Positions 37,308 through 45,683 of a stretch of 64,000 bases of DNA are shown here, one piece after another. The stretch covers positions 248,001 through 312,000 of the forward strand of contig NZ_OPYL01000003.1 of NCBI RefSeq assembly GCF_900343125.1. The letters run 5' to 3'. The position numbers were made by a program, and so were the translations under genes. Position 1 is the stretch's first letter, and the number at the start of each line of letters is the position of its first letter. Origin of the DNA: Dysgonomonas sp. Marseille-P4361 (GTDB lineage: Bacteria > Bacteroidota > Bacteroidia > Bacteroidales > Dysgonomonadaceae). A model generated the notes under the pieces. It saw only the letters and a program-made list of their open reading frames with translations, had not been told where the DNA came from and did no database searches.

Positions 37308-38936
37308 CTATTGAAATATCTCTGGATATTTTCGAATAAAGTAAACAGGAGTACAACTCCATGCATGACAATAACTATTCAATGGATGAAAGTTGTAAGG
37401 ACTTATATAATCATCAAAAGGATCATATGCCTCCCAAAACGTATCTGCTCCTTTTTTCACCATTCCTCCCCAAAAATCAATTAAAGCATTCTTAGCTTCA
37501 GCTTTTAAACCAGAATCAATTAAAGCCTGAATATAATAATGATATAAATACGGAGTACCCGGGCGACAAACATCCGGCAATTCCTGCAAAGCCTTTAATG
37601 CTTGTTGAGCTTCTTTTTGTGTAGGTACACCAGCCAATATCATCCACACCTGAGAAGCATAAGACACTTGCTTATCCCCCATACCCACAAAGACTCCAGT
37701 TTTCTTATCATACATATATTTTTTAGCTGCTTTAGCCATTTTCTTGGTAAGAGAAGGGATATCCGACACTTCTGATTCTTTCCCAAATAACTTAGCCAAT
37801 TCATACGCATTATTTAGAGCAAAAATACTGAACCCCTGAAATGCAGCTTCCTTATACAAACCATCCTTCCAGTCGAAAAATATCCACCATTCCTTATTAG
37901 CTCTTTCAAAATCCATCAAGCCATCCTCTTTGATATATTTACGTACTATATCTAACTGTTTCTTGGCTACAGGCCATAAGTCTTCAACCGTTTCCCTGTC
38001 ATCACTTGCTAAATAATAATCTTTAAGAGTTACCCCAAACAGCAATCCATATTCGAATAAAAACAAATTTTGAATAGATTTTAGATCTAGATTCTCATAC
38101 ACACATCCCATCAAATATCCCTCTTCGCTACTCAATCCGGCAAGAAGATATAAGCAACGACGAGTCAAGTCAAATTGTTTAAATGAATAATTATTCCCTA
38201 AAGACTCCAAATACAAGTCACCTATCCATAGTCGCTGATCTCTTTTAGGTCCATCTTCATAGACTGTTTGCATACACTCTTTCAGTGTATTATGCGCCAC
38301 CTTATCTATATCTCTTATTATAGGATCAACCGATTCGGGCAAAGATTCGGCAGGAGTAGATACTGCAGATACAGCTTCACAAGACATATCCGACATGGAG
38401 AACTCATAGTTAGGAGCTCCTATCAACTCTATTTTCACATACCTAAAAGATAATCGACGAGGTATAGTTATACTTCCTGGAACTACCATTGCCGTAACCG
38501 TTTCATCTTGCAACCAAGCACGGCTCAAAGTTCCTTTATAAGGGTCGAAAGGAGTCACTACTTCTGATGGGACTTCACCAAAAGTAAACTTAAAGCGAGC
38601 AGGAGCATCAGGAACACCTCTGAAAGGCGATAAGGTAAATGTATAATACCCTGTCATATGCTCTCCGAAATCCACAATAACTCCTGAATTTTCTTTAAAA
38701 GAAGATGTGTACAAGGACTCAACATTACCAGCAGAGACAGCTTTCCAACCCTGATAAGCATCAGTTGATTTTTCAATCTTAACTATTTGAATTGGTTTCT
38801 TTACTGTAGAGATTAACTTAGGCTTATTCAACTCCGCCTTTCTCATCCATTCCGCACGTTTGTCTGCATAAAAATCTTGTCCAAACGCAGACAGACAACA
38901 TAGCACACAAACAATGCCACTTAATAGTTTTTTCAT
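37308..38936 (-). CDS. Secreted GH78-like alpha-L-rhamnosidase family protein
   Basis: Exported glycoside hydrolase-type protein of 542 residues with a signal peptide (about 1-19, ending SAFGQ). An N-terminal beta-sandwich (FGEHMTGYYTFTL, FRYVKIELIG) precedes an (alpha/alpha)6 barrel. YEDGPKRDQRLWIGD is the GH78 acid-loop motif, usually DCPxRDERxGWxGD, and DTFWEAYDPF holds a candidate second acidic residue. GH78 enzymes remove terminal L-rhamnose. The protein is short for GH78 and carries substitutions in the motif, so the actual sugar is uncertain. It stands alone with no SusC/SusD pair beside it. Confidence 0.8.
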   Translation of the reverse strand: MKKLLSGIVCVLCCLSAFGQDFYADKRAEWMRKAELNKPKLISTVKKPIQIVKIEKSTDAYQGWKAVSAGNVESLYTSSFKENSGVIVDFGEHMTGYYTFTLSPFRGVPDAPARFKFTFGEVPSEVVTPFDPYKGTLSRAWLQDETVTAMVVPGSITIPRRLSFRYVKIELIGAPNYEFSMSDMSCEAVSAVSTPAESLPESVDPIIRDIDKVAHNTLKECMQTVYEDGPKRDQRLWIGDLYLESLGNNYSFKQFDLTRRCLYLLAGLSSEEGYLMGCVYENLDLKSIQNLFLFEYGLLFGVTLKDYYLASDDRETVEDLWPVAKKQLDIVRKYIKEDGLMDFERANKEWWIFFDWKDGLYKEAAFQGFSIFALNNAYELAKLFGKESEVSDIPSLTKKMAKAAKKYMYDKKTGVFVGMGDKQVSYASQVWMILAGVPTQKEAQQALKALQELPDVCRPGTPYLYHYYIQALIDSGLKAEAKNALIDFWGGMVKKGADTFWEAYDPFDDYISPYNFHPLNSYCHAWSCTPVYFIRKYPEIFQ

Positions 38937-39100
38937 CGTATTTATTATTTAGATTAATATATTCAGATTTAAGGACTATCTTATTTAGCCTGGGCATGTA
39001 ACTAAATAAAAAGGCTCTATTTACAATAGTAACAAACATCGTAGATAGATTTATTTCACAGAAACTATTTAACTTTTTTTCTATAAAAAGAGATCCTTCT

Positions 39101-40774
39101 CTAAAAGAAAAACATCAGAAGTAACTGTGTAAATACTATTCTGGCAAACATGGAGATAGGATATACTGTAGCATAAGCTACAGCCGGCTCATCGCCATCA
39201 ACAGTCGAATTTACATAACTCAACGCCATTGGGTTAGCCATACTACCACACAACATTCCTACATTTTTAGCATAATCTACTTTGTAGAGTTTCATTGCTA
39301 CTAATGCCATAATCAGCACAGGAAGAACTGTTAATACAAAGCCAAATCCTACCCAAATAAGACCTTCTGTCTGGAATACCGTCTCAAAGAAATGCTCTCC
39401 TGAACTAATCCCCAGACATGCCAGATACACCGTCAAGCCAAACTGACGCATCAATAGATTAGCACTTTGAGTAGTATATGTTGTTATATGAAAACGCGGA
39501 CCAAAGGCTCCCATCAGTATTCCTACAATTATAGGGCCTCCAGCTATACCGAGTTTTACAGGAAAATCCATACCCGGAAATGGTATAGGAAGCACACCCA
39601 AAACGACCCCTAAAGCTATACCTAAAAATATAGCGATAAGATTCGGTTTATCTAAACGCTTCTCTTCATTTCCTAATATTTTAGAAACATTATCAATAGA
39701 AGCCTTCTCTCCTACGACTGTCATTCTATCTCCTATCAACAGCGTCAGATTGGGCGATGGCAACAAATCCATCCCGGCTCTGTTTACCCTGGTGATATTT
39801 ATACCGTAAGTATTTCTAAGTCTTAAAGCACCTAGTTTCACACCATTTACCTTGCTATTGGTAACAATTATACGACGAGAAACGAGCTGACTGTTATCAA
39901 TATGATTCCAGTCTATATCTTCTTTATTCCAATCCACATTCTCCTGCTCTCCGAAGAGCACTTTAACATGCTCTACATCTGATTTTTGGGAAATTATCAA
40001 AAGGTGATCATTATGCCGAAGAATGCATTCTGAGGTAGGAATAGTTACAACTCCATCATGCCAGATACGAGAAATAACAAAATGTTTCGGAGTCAATTTC
40101 ATTATCTCTTTGATAGTTTTGCCTTCTATTGCCGGATTTGTCACCTGAAATTCTCCTACATACATTGTTTTCTCTCTTTTCTCGTAGTTATTTTCAAGCT
40201 CATTTTTAGGCACAAAGAAATGACGTAAGAATATAATAGCTAAGATTACTCCTACAACACCTAAAGGATAGGCAACCGCTGTAGCAAGCGCCATCTCTGC
40301 TACCTCCTTCGAATCTCCGGTCAACTGCATCAATGTTTGCTGAGCCGCTCCCAATGCTGGCGTATTGGTCGTTGCACCACATAGAACCCCAACCATATTT
40401 GGCAAAGAAACATTACTAACAAAGCTGAATATGACTGTAAAGATAAGGCCTAAGAATATAACACCTAAGGCTAAAGCATTTAAACGAAGCCCCCCTTTCT
40501 TCAGAGATGAAAAAAAGCCGGGACCCACCTGCAGTCCCAAGGCATATATAAACAAAATAAGCCCAAAATTTTGGGCGAAGTGCAACATTTCTTCGTTTAA
40601 GTTCAGGTCAAAGTGACCTAAAAATATTCCGACAAAAAAGACGAAAGTAATCCCCAGAGAGATATTAAGCAATTTCAGCTTTCCTAATTGCAAGCCTAGA
40701 GCCGAAACAAGGGATATTATAATGATAGACTGAACCGATGAAGGTTCTATAAAAGCCTCTTTTAACCAATCCAT
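39101..40774 (-). CDS. AAE-family transporter (AspT/YidE-like) with two RCK_C domains
   Basis: Membrane protein of 557 residues of the aspartate:alanine exchanger family. Layout: helices (about 20-185), two TrkA-C (RCK_C) domains in the cytoplasmic middle (EFQVTNPAIEGKTIKEIM and SRRIIVTNSKVNGVKLG, each followed by HLLIISQ / LTLLIGDRMTVVG-type strands), then a second helix bundle starting IAIFLGIALGVVLGVLPI. Both AspT repeats show VGPGFF and YATVYPISMFARI motifs. The substrate is unknown; E. coli YidE/YbjL relatives are uncharacterised or move dicarboxylates. Start 40774 chosen because a promoter element overlaps the longer frame to 40801. Confidence 0.88.
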   Translation of the reverse strand: MDWLKEAFIEPSSVQSIIIISLVSALGLQLGKLKLLNISLGITFVFFVGIFLGHFDLNLNEEMLHFAQNFGLILFIYALGLQVGPGFFSSLKKGGLRLNALALGVIFLGLIFTVIFSFVSNVSLPNMVGVLCGATTNTPALGAAQQTLMQLTGDSKEVAEMALATAVAYPLGVVGVILAIIFLRHFFVPKNELENNYEKREKTMYVGEFQVTNPAIEGKTIKEIMKLTPKHFVISRIWHDGVVTIPTSECILRHNDHLLIISQKSDVEHVKVLFGEQENVDWNKEDIDWNHIDNSQLVSRRIIVTNSKVNGVKLGALRLRNTYGINITRVNRAGMDLLPSPNLTLLIGDRMTVVGEKASIDNVSKILGNEEKRLDKPNLIAIFLGIALGVVLGVLPIPFPGMDFPVKLGIAGGPIIVGILMGAFGPRFHITTYTTQSANLLMRQFGLTVYLACLGISSGEHFFETVFQTEGLIWVGFGFVLTVLPVLIMALVAMKLYKVDYAKNVGMLCGSMANPMALSYVNSTVDGDEPAVAYATVYPISMFARIVFTQLLLMFFF

Positions 40775-40798
40775 AATACGTGTTACACAATACGAGGG

Positions 40799-40806
40799 CA
40801 AAGGTA
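40799..40806 (-). promoter_or_regulatory. -7 element TACCTTTG for the AAE transporter
   Basis: Minus-strand TAnnTTTG match 24 bases before the ATG at 40774; overlaps the upstream in-frame start at 40801. Confidence 0.55.
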
Positions 40807-40891
40807 AATAATATAAGCGAATCTGCTAATATCACCCCTATGAAAAAATATTTTCATCAAAAGGTTTAGCTCTGATCTAACTCCGATTATT

Positions 40892-41518
40892 TCACTCTAC
40901 AGAATCGCCATACTTATGATCATAATCCTCTTTAGCTCTAAGAATTATATCATGTGCTGTCTCTACCCCATAAATATCAGTCAATATACATCGAGGAGAT
41001 TTATCCCCCGGTAAATCTTTGTAAGTAGTAAAATAATGTTTCAAGCGATCAATCACCATAGCCGGAACATCACTTATATCTCTGAAAGATCCATAGATAG
41101 CATCATTCTCTAAAACTGCAATCAACTTATCATCAGCCATATCATGATCCAGCAAACGGAATCCTCCAATAGGTCTGGCTTTCACAATTATATCTCCATG
41201 CGTTATATCCTTCTCTGTCAGAACACAGATATCAACAGGGTCGCTATCTCCTTTTATATCATCACGTCCTAATGCACGATTAGTTACTTCTGCAACCCTA
41301 TCTGAGCTGTAAGTACGAGGAATAAAACCATATAAGGCAGGGATTATATTCGAGTATTTCTGCGGGCGATCTATACTTAAATAACCAGTTTCTTTATCCA
41401 CCTCATATTTTACTGTATCCGTTGGCACTATTTCTATAAAACAAGTCACTACCTCAGGCACTTTGTCGCCGATCTTAACCCCATGCCAAGGATGAGCCTT
41501 AAATCTATTTCCTCTCAT
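40892..41518 (-). CDS. ppa: Inorganic pyrophosphatase, family I
   Basis: Soluble enzyme hydrolysing pyrophosphate to drive biosynthesis, 208 residues. The metal-binding signature GDSDPVDICV is intact and the substrate regions YEVDKETGYLSIDR, YGFIPRTY and DDKLIAV match family I. Slightly longer than E. coli Ppa (176) because of an N-terminal segment (MRGNRFKAHPWHG) and a C-terminal helix, as in other Bacteroidales. Monocistronic, with its own promoter divergent from the deaminase gene. Confidence 0.93.
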   Translation of the reverse strand: MRGNRFKAHPWHGVKIGDKVPEVVTCFIEIVPTDTVKYEVDKETGYLSIDRPQKYSNIIPALYGFIPRTYSSDRVAEVTNRALGRDDIKGDSDPVDICVLTEKDITHGDIIVKARPIGGFRLLDHDMADDKLIAVLENDAIYGSFRDISDVPAMVIDRLKHYFTTYKDLPGDKSPRCILTDIYGVETAHDIILRAKEDYDHKYGDSVE

Positions 41519-41570
41519 TATGTCTAATTCTGTTATTATTGAGTAATTCTTTAAAAGTTAAATTTGGGTG

Positions 41571-41578
41571 CAAAGTTA
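41571..41578 (-). promoter_or_regulatory. -7 element TAACTTTG for ppa
   Basis: Minus-strand TAnnTTTG match 52 bases before the ATG at 41518. Confidence 0.6.
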
Positions 41579-41651
41579 TGGTAATATTTTGGTATCTTTA
41601 TAGCCATTGATAAAAAACAGCTTCGCAGATTATTACTAGTGAACTTTTCAT

Positions 41652-41659
41652 TATCTTTG
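41652..41659 (+). promoter_or_regulatory. -7 element TATCTTTG for the deaminase-ctp unit
   Basis: TAnnTTTG match 22 bases before the ATG at 41682, divergent from the ppa element. Confidence 0.6.
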
Positions 41660-41681
41660 TCATGCTAAAAATTAATATTTT

Positions 41682-42119
41682 ATGACCGAAGATAAACAGC
41701 GTCTATTGGACGAGCGATATATGCGCATGGCTAAGATCTGGGCTGAAAATTCATATTGCATTCGCCGAAAAGTAGGAGCCCTTATAGTCAAAGATAAAAT
41801 GATAATATCTGATGGCTACAATGGAACTCCTTCCGGATTCGAAAATGTTTGCGAAGACGAAAATAATGAAACAAAACCCTATGTACTACATGCTGAAGCA
41901 AATGCTATAACAAAAGTTGCATGCTCACACAATAGTAGCATGGGAGCTACGATGTACGTAACAACGTCTCCTTGCATTGAATGTGCTAAACTCATTATTC
42001 AAGCAGGAATTAAAAGAGTTGTTTACAGTCAGAAATACAGACGTACTGATGGAGCATCATTATTAGTCCGTGCTGGCATTGAAGTTTGCTACATCGAAAT
42101 AGACGAAACTGAAGAATAA
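41682..42119 (+). CDS. dCMP deaminase family protein
   Basis: Zinc-dependent deaminase of 145 residues, related to ComEB and phage T4 dCMP deaminase, which supply dUMP for thymidylate synthesis. Catalytic motif H70-A-E72 and the zinc pair P97-C98-x2-C101 are intact, and GYNGTPSGFENV is the nucleotide-binding loop of this group. Cytoplasmic. The S41 protease gene starts 18 bases later, so the two share a transcript; I see no functional link between them. Confidence 0.92.
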   Translation: MTEDKQRLLDERYMRMAKIWAENSYCIRRKVGALIVKDKMIISDGYNGTPSGFENVCEDENNETKPYVLHAEANAITKVACSHNSSMGATMYVTTSPCIECAKLIIQAGIKRVVYSQKYRRTDGASLLVRAGIEVCYIEIDETEE

Positions 42120-42137
42120 TATAGACAAGAAAACAAA

Positions 42138-43793
42138 ATGAAAAAAGTATACATTTGGTTACCTCTATGTATAGCGATAAGTATTGCTGCAGGAATCTTG
42201 ATAGGAAACGCTTTTTCTTCTTTTTCAAGCAATTCTTCGCTATTCTCTCCCGTAAAGAGATTTATAAAAGGAGGCTCCAATGATAAGATTGAGACAATTT
42301 TCGACTACATCAACAAAGCGTATGTTGACACTGTCAATGTCGATGATTTGGTTGAAAGTGCCATCCCTACTATAATTGCAGGACTTGACCCCCACTCTAC
42401 CTATATTTCGGCTGAAAACATGGCTTTGAGCGGAGACGAACTGGATGGTCATTTCAGCGGAATCGGGGTGGAATTTATTATTCAAAACGATACAGTTGCA
42501 ATCGTTAACGTAATACCGGGAGGACCTTCTGAAGCAATAGGTATAATACCGGGAGATAGACTGGTATACGTAAATGACAGTCTTTTTGCAGGTAATGGTA
42601 TCAGCGAAGAGAAAATATTTAAGAATCTTAGAGGAAAAAAAGACACCAAAGTAAAACTTGGAATCAAAAGAGGTAATAGTAAAGAGATACTTACTTTTGA
42701 TGTTACCCGTGCCGACGTTCCTGTAAAAACAGTCCCTGCATCATATGTTTTGGACAAGAATATTGGCTATATAAAGATCACTAAATTTGGAGGAACAACA
42801 TACAACGAGTTCATTTCTGCCATTGCAAAACTTCAAAAACAAGGCTGCAAATCTTTCATTATAGATTTACAGCAGAACACTGGCGGATACCTTGAAATAG
42901 CGAGAGCCCTTTCGAATGAGTTTTTGTCGGCAGGAGATCTGATTGTATATACCGAAGGGCGTGCATACCCTAGAGAAGATATTGTTGCTGATGGAAATGG
43001 CTCTTGTAAGGATATTCCTCTCGTTGTTCTTATAGATGAAGGGAGTGCCTCGGCAAGTGAAATTTTCGCAGGCGCTATGCAAGATCATGACAGAGGTTTA
43101 ATTGTTGGCCGACGTTCTTTCGGAAAAGGATTAGTTCAGAGCCGCCATGTCTTCAAAGATGGTTCTGCCTTACAATTGACGATAGCCCGCTACCATACAC
43201 CTTCGGGCAGATGCATTCAAAAAGCATATACTAAAGGCGACAGAACAGATTATGATATGGATATCATCAACAGATACAACCGTGGAGAGTTTGATTACAG
43301 AGATAGTATAAAAGTAGATAATCTTCCTTTGTTCCATACTAAAGCGGGAAGACCTGTATATGGAGACGATGGAGTTCTGGCTGATGTATTTATTCCTCGC
43401 GATACTGTAGGTGTTAACTCATACTACTTAAGAGTAGCAAATAGTGGAACACTTCGCGAATATGCATTTACATACACTGACAATAATAGAGAAAAAATAG
43501 AAAGCTTCAAGTCTTGGCAAGAAGCAGCTAAATATTTAGAACAGCAACCATTAGTTGATCTATTGGCTGATTATGCAAATACAAAAGGAATACGTAAACG
43601 TCCTTATCTGATTGAAGAATCAAGAAGTCTTTTGCAAAGTCAACTGGTTTCTTTTATCATCAGAAACATCTATGGAGATGAGGGCTTCTATCCTTTATTC
43701 CAAAAAGACGATTTAATGATCAAAGAGGCTGTGAAACTGATCAAAGAGGGTAAAGTAACCCCTCAAGCAATAAGAGAAGAGAAATACAAATAA
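42138..43793 (+). CDS. C-terminal processing peptidase (S41, CtpA-like)
   Basis: Extracytoplasmic serine protease of 551 residues with an N-terminal membrane anchor or uncleaved signal (about 5-27). A PDZ domain lies at about 95-190 (FSGIGVEFII, VIPGGPSEAIGIIPGDRL); the S41 core follows, with the catalytic Ser in GSASASEIFAG (about Ser305) and Lys330 in SFGKGLVQ. The 150-residue C-terminal extension (ending KVTPQAIREEKYK) is usual in Bacteroidota Ctp proteases. Such enzymes trim periplasmic or cell-wall enzymes; the target is not evident. A hairpin separates it from the next gene. Confidence 0.93.
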   Translation: MKKVYIWLPLCIAISIAAGILIGNAFSSFSSNSSLFSPVKRFIKGGSNDKIETIFDYINKAYVDTVNVDDLVESAIPTIIAGLDPHSTYISAENMALSGDELDGHFSGIGVEFIIQNDTVAIVNVIPGGPSEAIGIIPGDRLVYVNDSLFAGNGISEEKIFKNLRGKKDTKVKLGIKRGNSKEILTFDVTRADVPVKTVPASYVLDKNIGYIKITKFGGTTYNEFISAIAKLQKQGCKSFIIDLQQNTGGYLEIARALSNEFLSAGDLIVYTEGRAYPREDIVADGNGSCKDIPLVVLIDEGSASASEIFAGAMQDHDRGLIVGRRSFGKGLVQSRHVFKDGSALQLTIARYHTPSGRCIQKAYTKGDRTDYDMDIINRYNRGEFDYRDSIKVDNLPLFHTKAGRPVYGDDGVLADVFIPRDTVGVNSYYLRVANSGTLREYAFTYTDNNREKIESFKSWQEAAKYLEQQPLVDLLADYANTKGIRKRPYLIEESRSLLQSQLVSFIIRNIYGDEGFYPLFQKDDLMIKEAVKLIKEGKVTPQAIREEKYK

Positions 43794-43796
43794 ATT

Positions 43797-43827
43797 AATG
43801 ACGCTAGATATTCTATTTAGCGTCATT
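43797..43827 (+). terminator. Hairpin between ctp and 5-formyl-THF cyclo-ligase genes
   Basis: Perfect 10-bp stem AATGACGCTA / TAGCGTCATT, 11-base loop, then ATTATTT. The T tract is poor, so it may be a partial terminator or an RNA-stabilising hairpin; the next ATG is 15 bases on. Confidence 0.5.
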
Positions 43828-43841
43828 ATTATTTATCAAGC

Positions 43842-44399
43842 ATGAGTAAAATACAAGAAGAAAAGAAACTATTACGCAAAAAAGTAGAAGCACTAAAGAA
43901 AAGCTATACCAATGAAGAACTTGTAATCCGATCTACAGAAGTACAATCTGTTATCGAAATAACAGGAATATTCCAAAGTGCAAAAAACATACTTATATAC
44001 AACGGAATGAATGATGAGGTTCAAACACTGGATTTCATTGATCGTTGGAAGAATGAAAAAAACTTCTATCTACCAGTAGTTTCTGGCGATGATCTTTTCT
44101 TTAAAAAATATATATCTTCTTCTTTATTAGAGAAATCTGATTACGGAGTATGGGAACCAACAGGAGATAATTTCACTGATTATAAGTCAATCGATCTTAT
44201 AATTATTCCTGGAGTAGCCTTCGACCGCAACAAGAACAGACTAGGGAGAGGCAAAGGATTCTATGACCGATTCTTAAAAGATGTAGACGCTCCTAAAATG
44301 GGGATTTGTTTTGAGTTCCAATTATTAGATAAAATTCCAGTAGAAGCAAATGATATAAAAATGGATTATATAGTGTCTGAAAATGATTTTATTTGGTAA
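43842..44399 (+). CDS. 5-formyltetrahydrofolate cyclo-ligase
   Basis: ATP-dependent enzyme converting 5-formyl-THF to 5,10-methenyl-THF (MTHFS/YgfA family), cytoplasmic, 185 residues. Signatures: the N-terminal EEKKLLRKKVEALKKSY basic ATP-binding helix, NILIYNGMNDEVQTLDFI, LIIIPGVAFDRNKNRLGRG and the phosphate loop GRGKGFYDRFL. The length is normal. It is separated from ctp by 48 bases that include a hairpin, so it may get reduced read-through from the upstream promoter. Confidence 0.93.
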   Translation: MSKIQEEKKLLRKKVEALKKSYTNEELVIRSTEVQSVIEITGIFQSAKNILIYNGMNDEVQTLDFIDRWKNEKNFYLPVVSGDDLFFKKYISSSLLEKSDYGVWEPTGDNFTDYKSIDLIIIPGVAFDRNKNRLGRGKGFYDRFLKDVDAPKMGICFEFQLLDKIPVEANDIKMDYIVSENDFIW

Positions 44400-44465
44400 T
44401 ATGACCTATCATAAAATTCAGATTCCACATATAATCTACAACAGATAATAAGAAATAAAAATTAT

Positions 44466-44473
44466 TATCTTTG
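44466..44473 (+). promoter_or_regulatory. -7 element TATCTTTG for acyltransferase-parE unit
   Basis: TAnnTTTG match 44 bases before the ATG at 44518. Confidence 0.6.
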
Positions 44474-44517
44474 CAATTTAACTTATATATAAACGATAGT
44501 ATTTATTTCAACCTAGT

Positions 44518-45654
44518 ATGGCTGTAATCATCAAAGAAGTAAAAGATACAGATAAATCTTTAAAAAAGGCATTCGTCAAATTCCCTATAGAATTATATAA
44601 AGACAATCCTTATTATGTCCCTTCACTAATTCTTGACGAGTTAGACACGTTGGATACTAAAAAAAATCCAGCTTTTGATTTTTGCGAAATGCAACTATTC
44701 CTTGCCTATAGAGACAATAAAATAGTTGGTAGGATTGCCGCAATAATCAACAAGAATGCAAACAAGACATGGGATAAACAAGAAGCCCGATTCAGTTTTG
44801 TTGATTTTATTGATGACAATGAGGTCGTAGATGCCTTATTTGATGCAGCACATAAATGGGCCAAAGCAAAAGGCATGTTCTCTATCATAGGACCAATGGG
44901 TTTTACAGATTTGGATCCTGAGGGTTTACTGATTAAAGGATTCGATAAGGTTTCAACAATGGCTACAAAATACAGTTACCCATATTATGAAACCCAGATA
45001 GAACGTTTAGGTTATACCAAAGATGCTGACTGGAAAGAGTTCATCATTCCCGTTCCAAGCGAGGTACCTGAAAGACACCAACGTATTGCTAATATAGTTG
45101 CAAATCGTTTTGGTTTGAAAGTACTGAAATTCGAAGGATATAGCCAAGTTAAACCATATGTTAGTAAACTATTCCAATGCCTAAATGAAGCTTATAAACC
45201 CTTATATGGTTTTTCACCACTAACCCAAAGACAAATAGACCATTATGTAAAGATGTATGTCCCTTTGCTACGTTGGGATATAGTGCAAATTATAATTAAA
45301 GAGGAGACAGACGAAGTTGTAGGATTTGGGATAGGAATCCCTAGCCTCTCAGCTGCGCTGCAAAAATCAAGAGGGAAATTATTCCCTTTCGGATGGTTTC
45401 ATCTATTAAAGGCTTTAAGAAACAAAGGAAATCCCACACTGGATTTAATGCTCATGGGTGTTGCTCCTGAATATCAAGGAAAAGGAGTGAACGCCCTTAT
45501 ATTTAGCAACTTTATTCCTGCTGCATATAAGTCTGGCTTTAAGTACGCAGAGAGTAATCCTGAATTAGAAATGAACAACAAAATGGTTTCCCTTTGGGAT
45601 GGCTTTGATGCCGAAAATCATAAAATACGTAGAGCATACAGAAAACATTTATAA
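44518..45654 (+). CDS. YghO-like GNAT-fold acyltransferase, function unknown
   Basis: Soluble protein of 378 residues with a GNAT-like fold. The C-terminal half carries an acyl-CoA binding motif, VAPEYQGKGVNALIF, and the N-terminal half shows IVGRIAAIINKNAN and IIGPMGFTDLDPEGLLI, which I recognise from the YghO family, broadly found in Bacteroidota. No transmembrane segments. The substrate is not known; lipid or amino-acid N-acylation have been proposed for relatives. Its stop is 29 bases before parE, so the two probably share a promoter; nothing in the sequence explains that pairing. Confidence 0.7.
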   Translation: MAVIIKEVKDTDKSLKKAFVKFPIELYKDNPYYVPSLILDELDTLDTKKNPAFDFCEMQLFLAYRDNKIVGRIAAIINKNANKTWDKQEARFSFVDFIDDNEVVDALFDAAHKWAKAKGMFSIIGPMGFTDLDPEGLLIKGFDKVSTMATKYSYPYYETQIERLGYTKDADWKEFIIPVPSEVPERHQRIANIVANRFGLKVLKFEGYSQVKPYVSKLFQCLNEAYKPLYGFSPLTQRQIDHYVKMYVPLLRWDIVQIIIKEETDEVVGFGIGIPSLSAALQKSRGKLFPFGWFHLLKALRNKGNPTLDLMLMGVAPEYQGKGVNALIFSNFIPAAYKSGFKYAESNPELEMNNKMVSLWDGFDAENHKIRRAYRKHL

Positions 45655-45683
45655 TATAAAAGATAGGAGTTTTAAACGAATAC

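Noticed and set aside
42010-42485. Minus-strand frames opposite the deaminase and ctp genes
   Set aside because: Shadow frames; the plus-strand genes have clear catalytic motifs and normal length.
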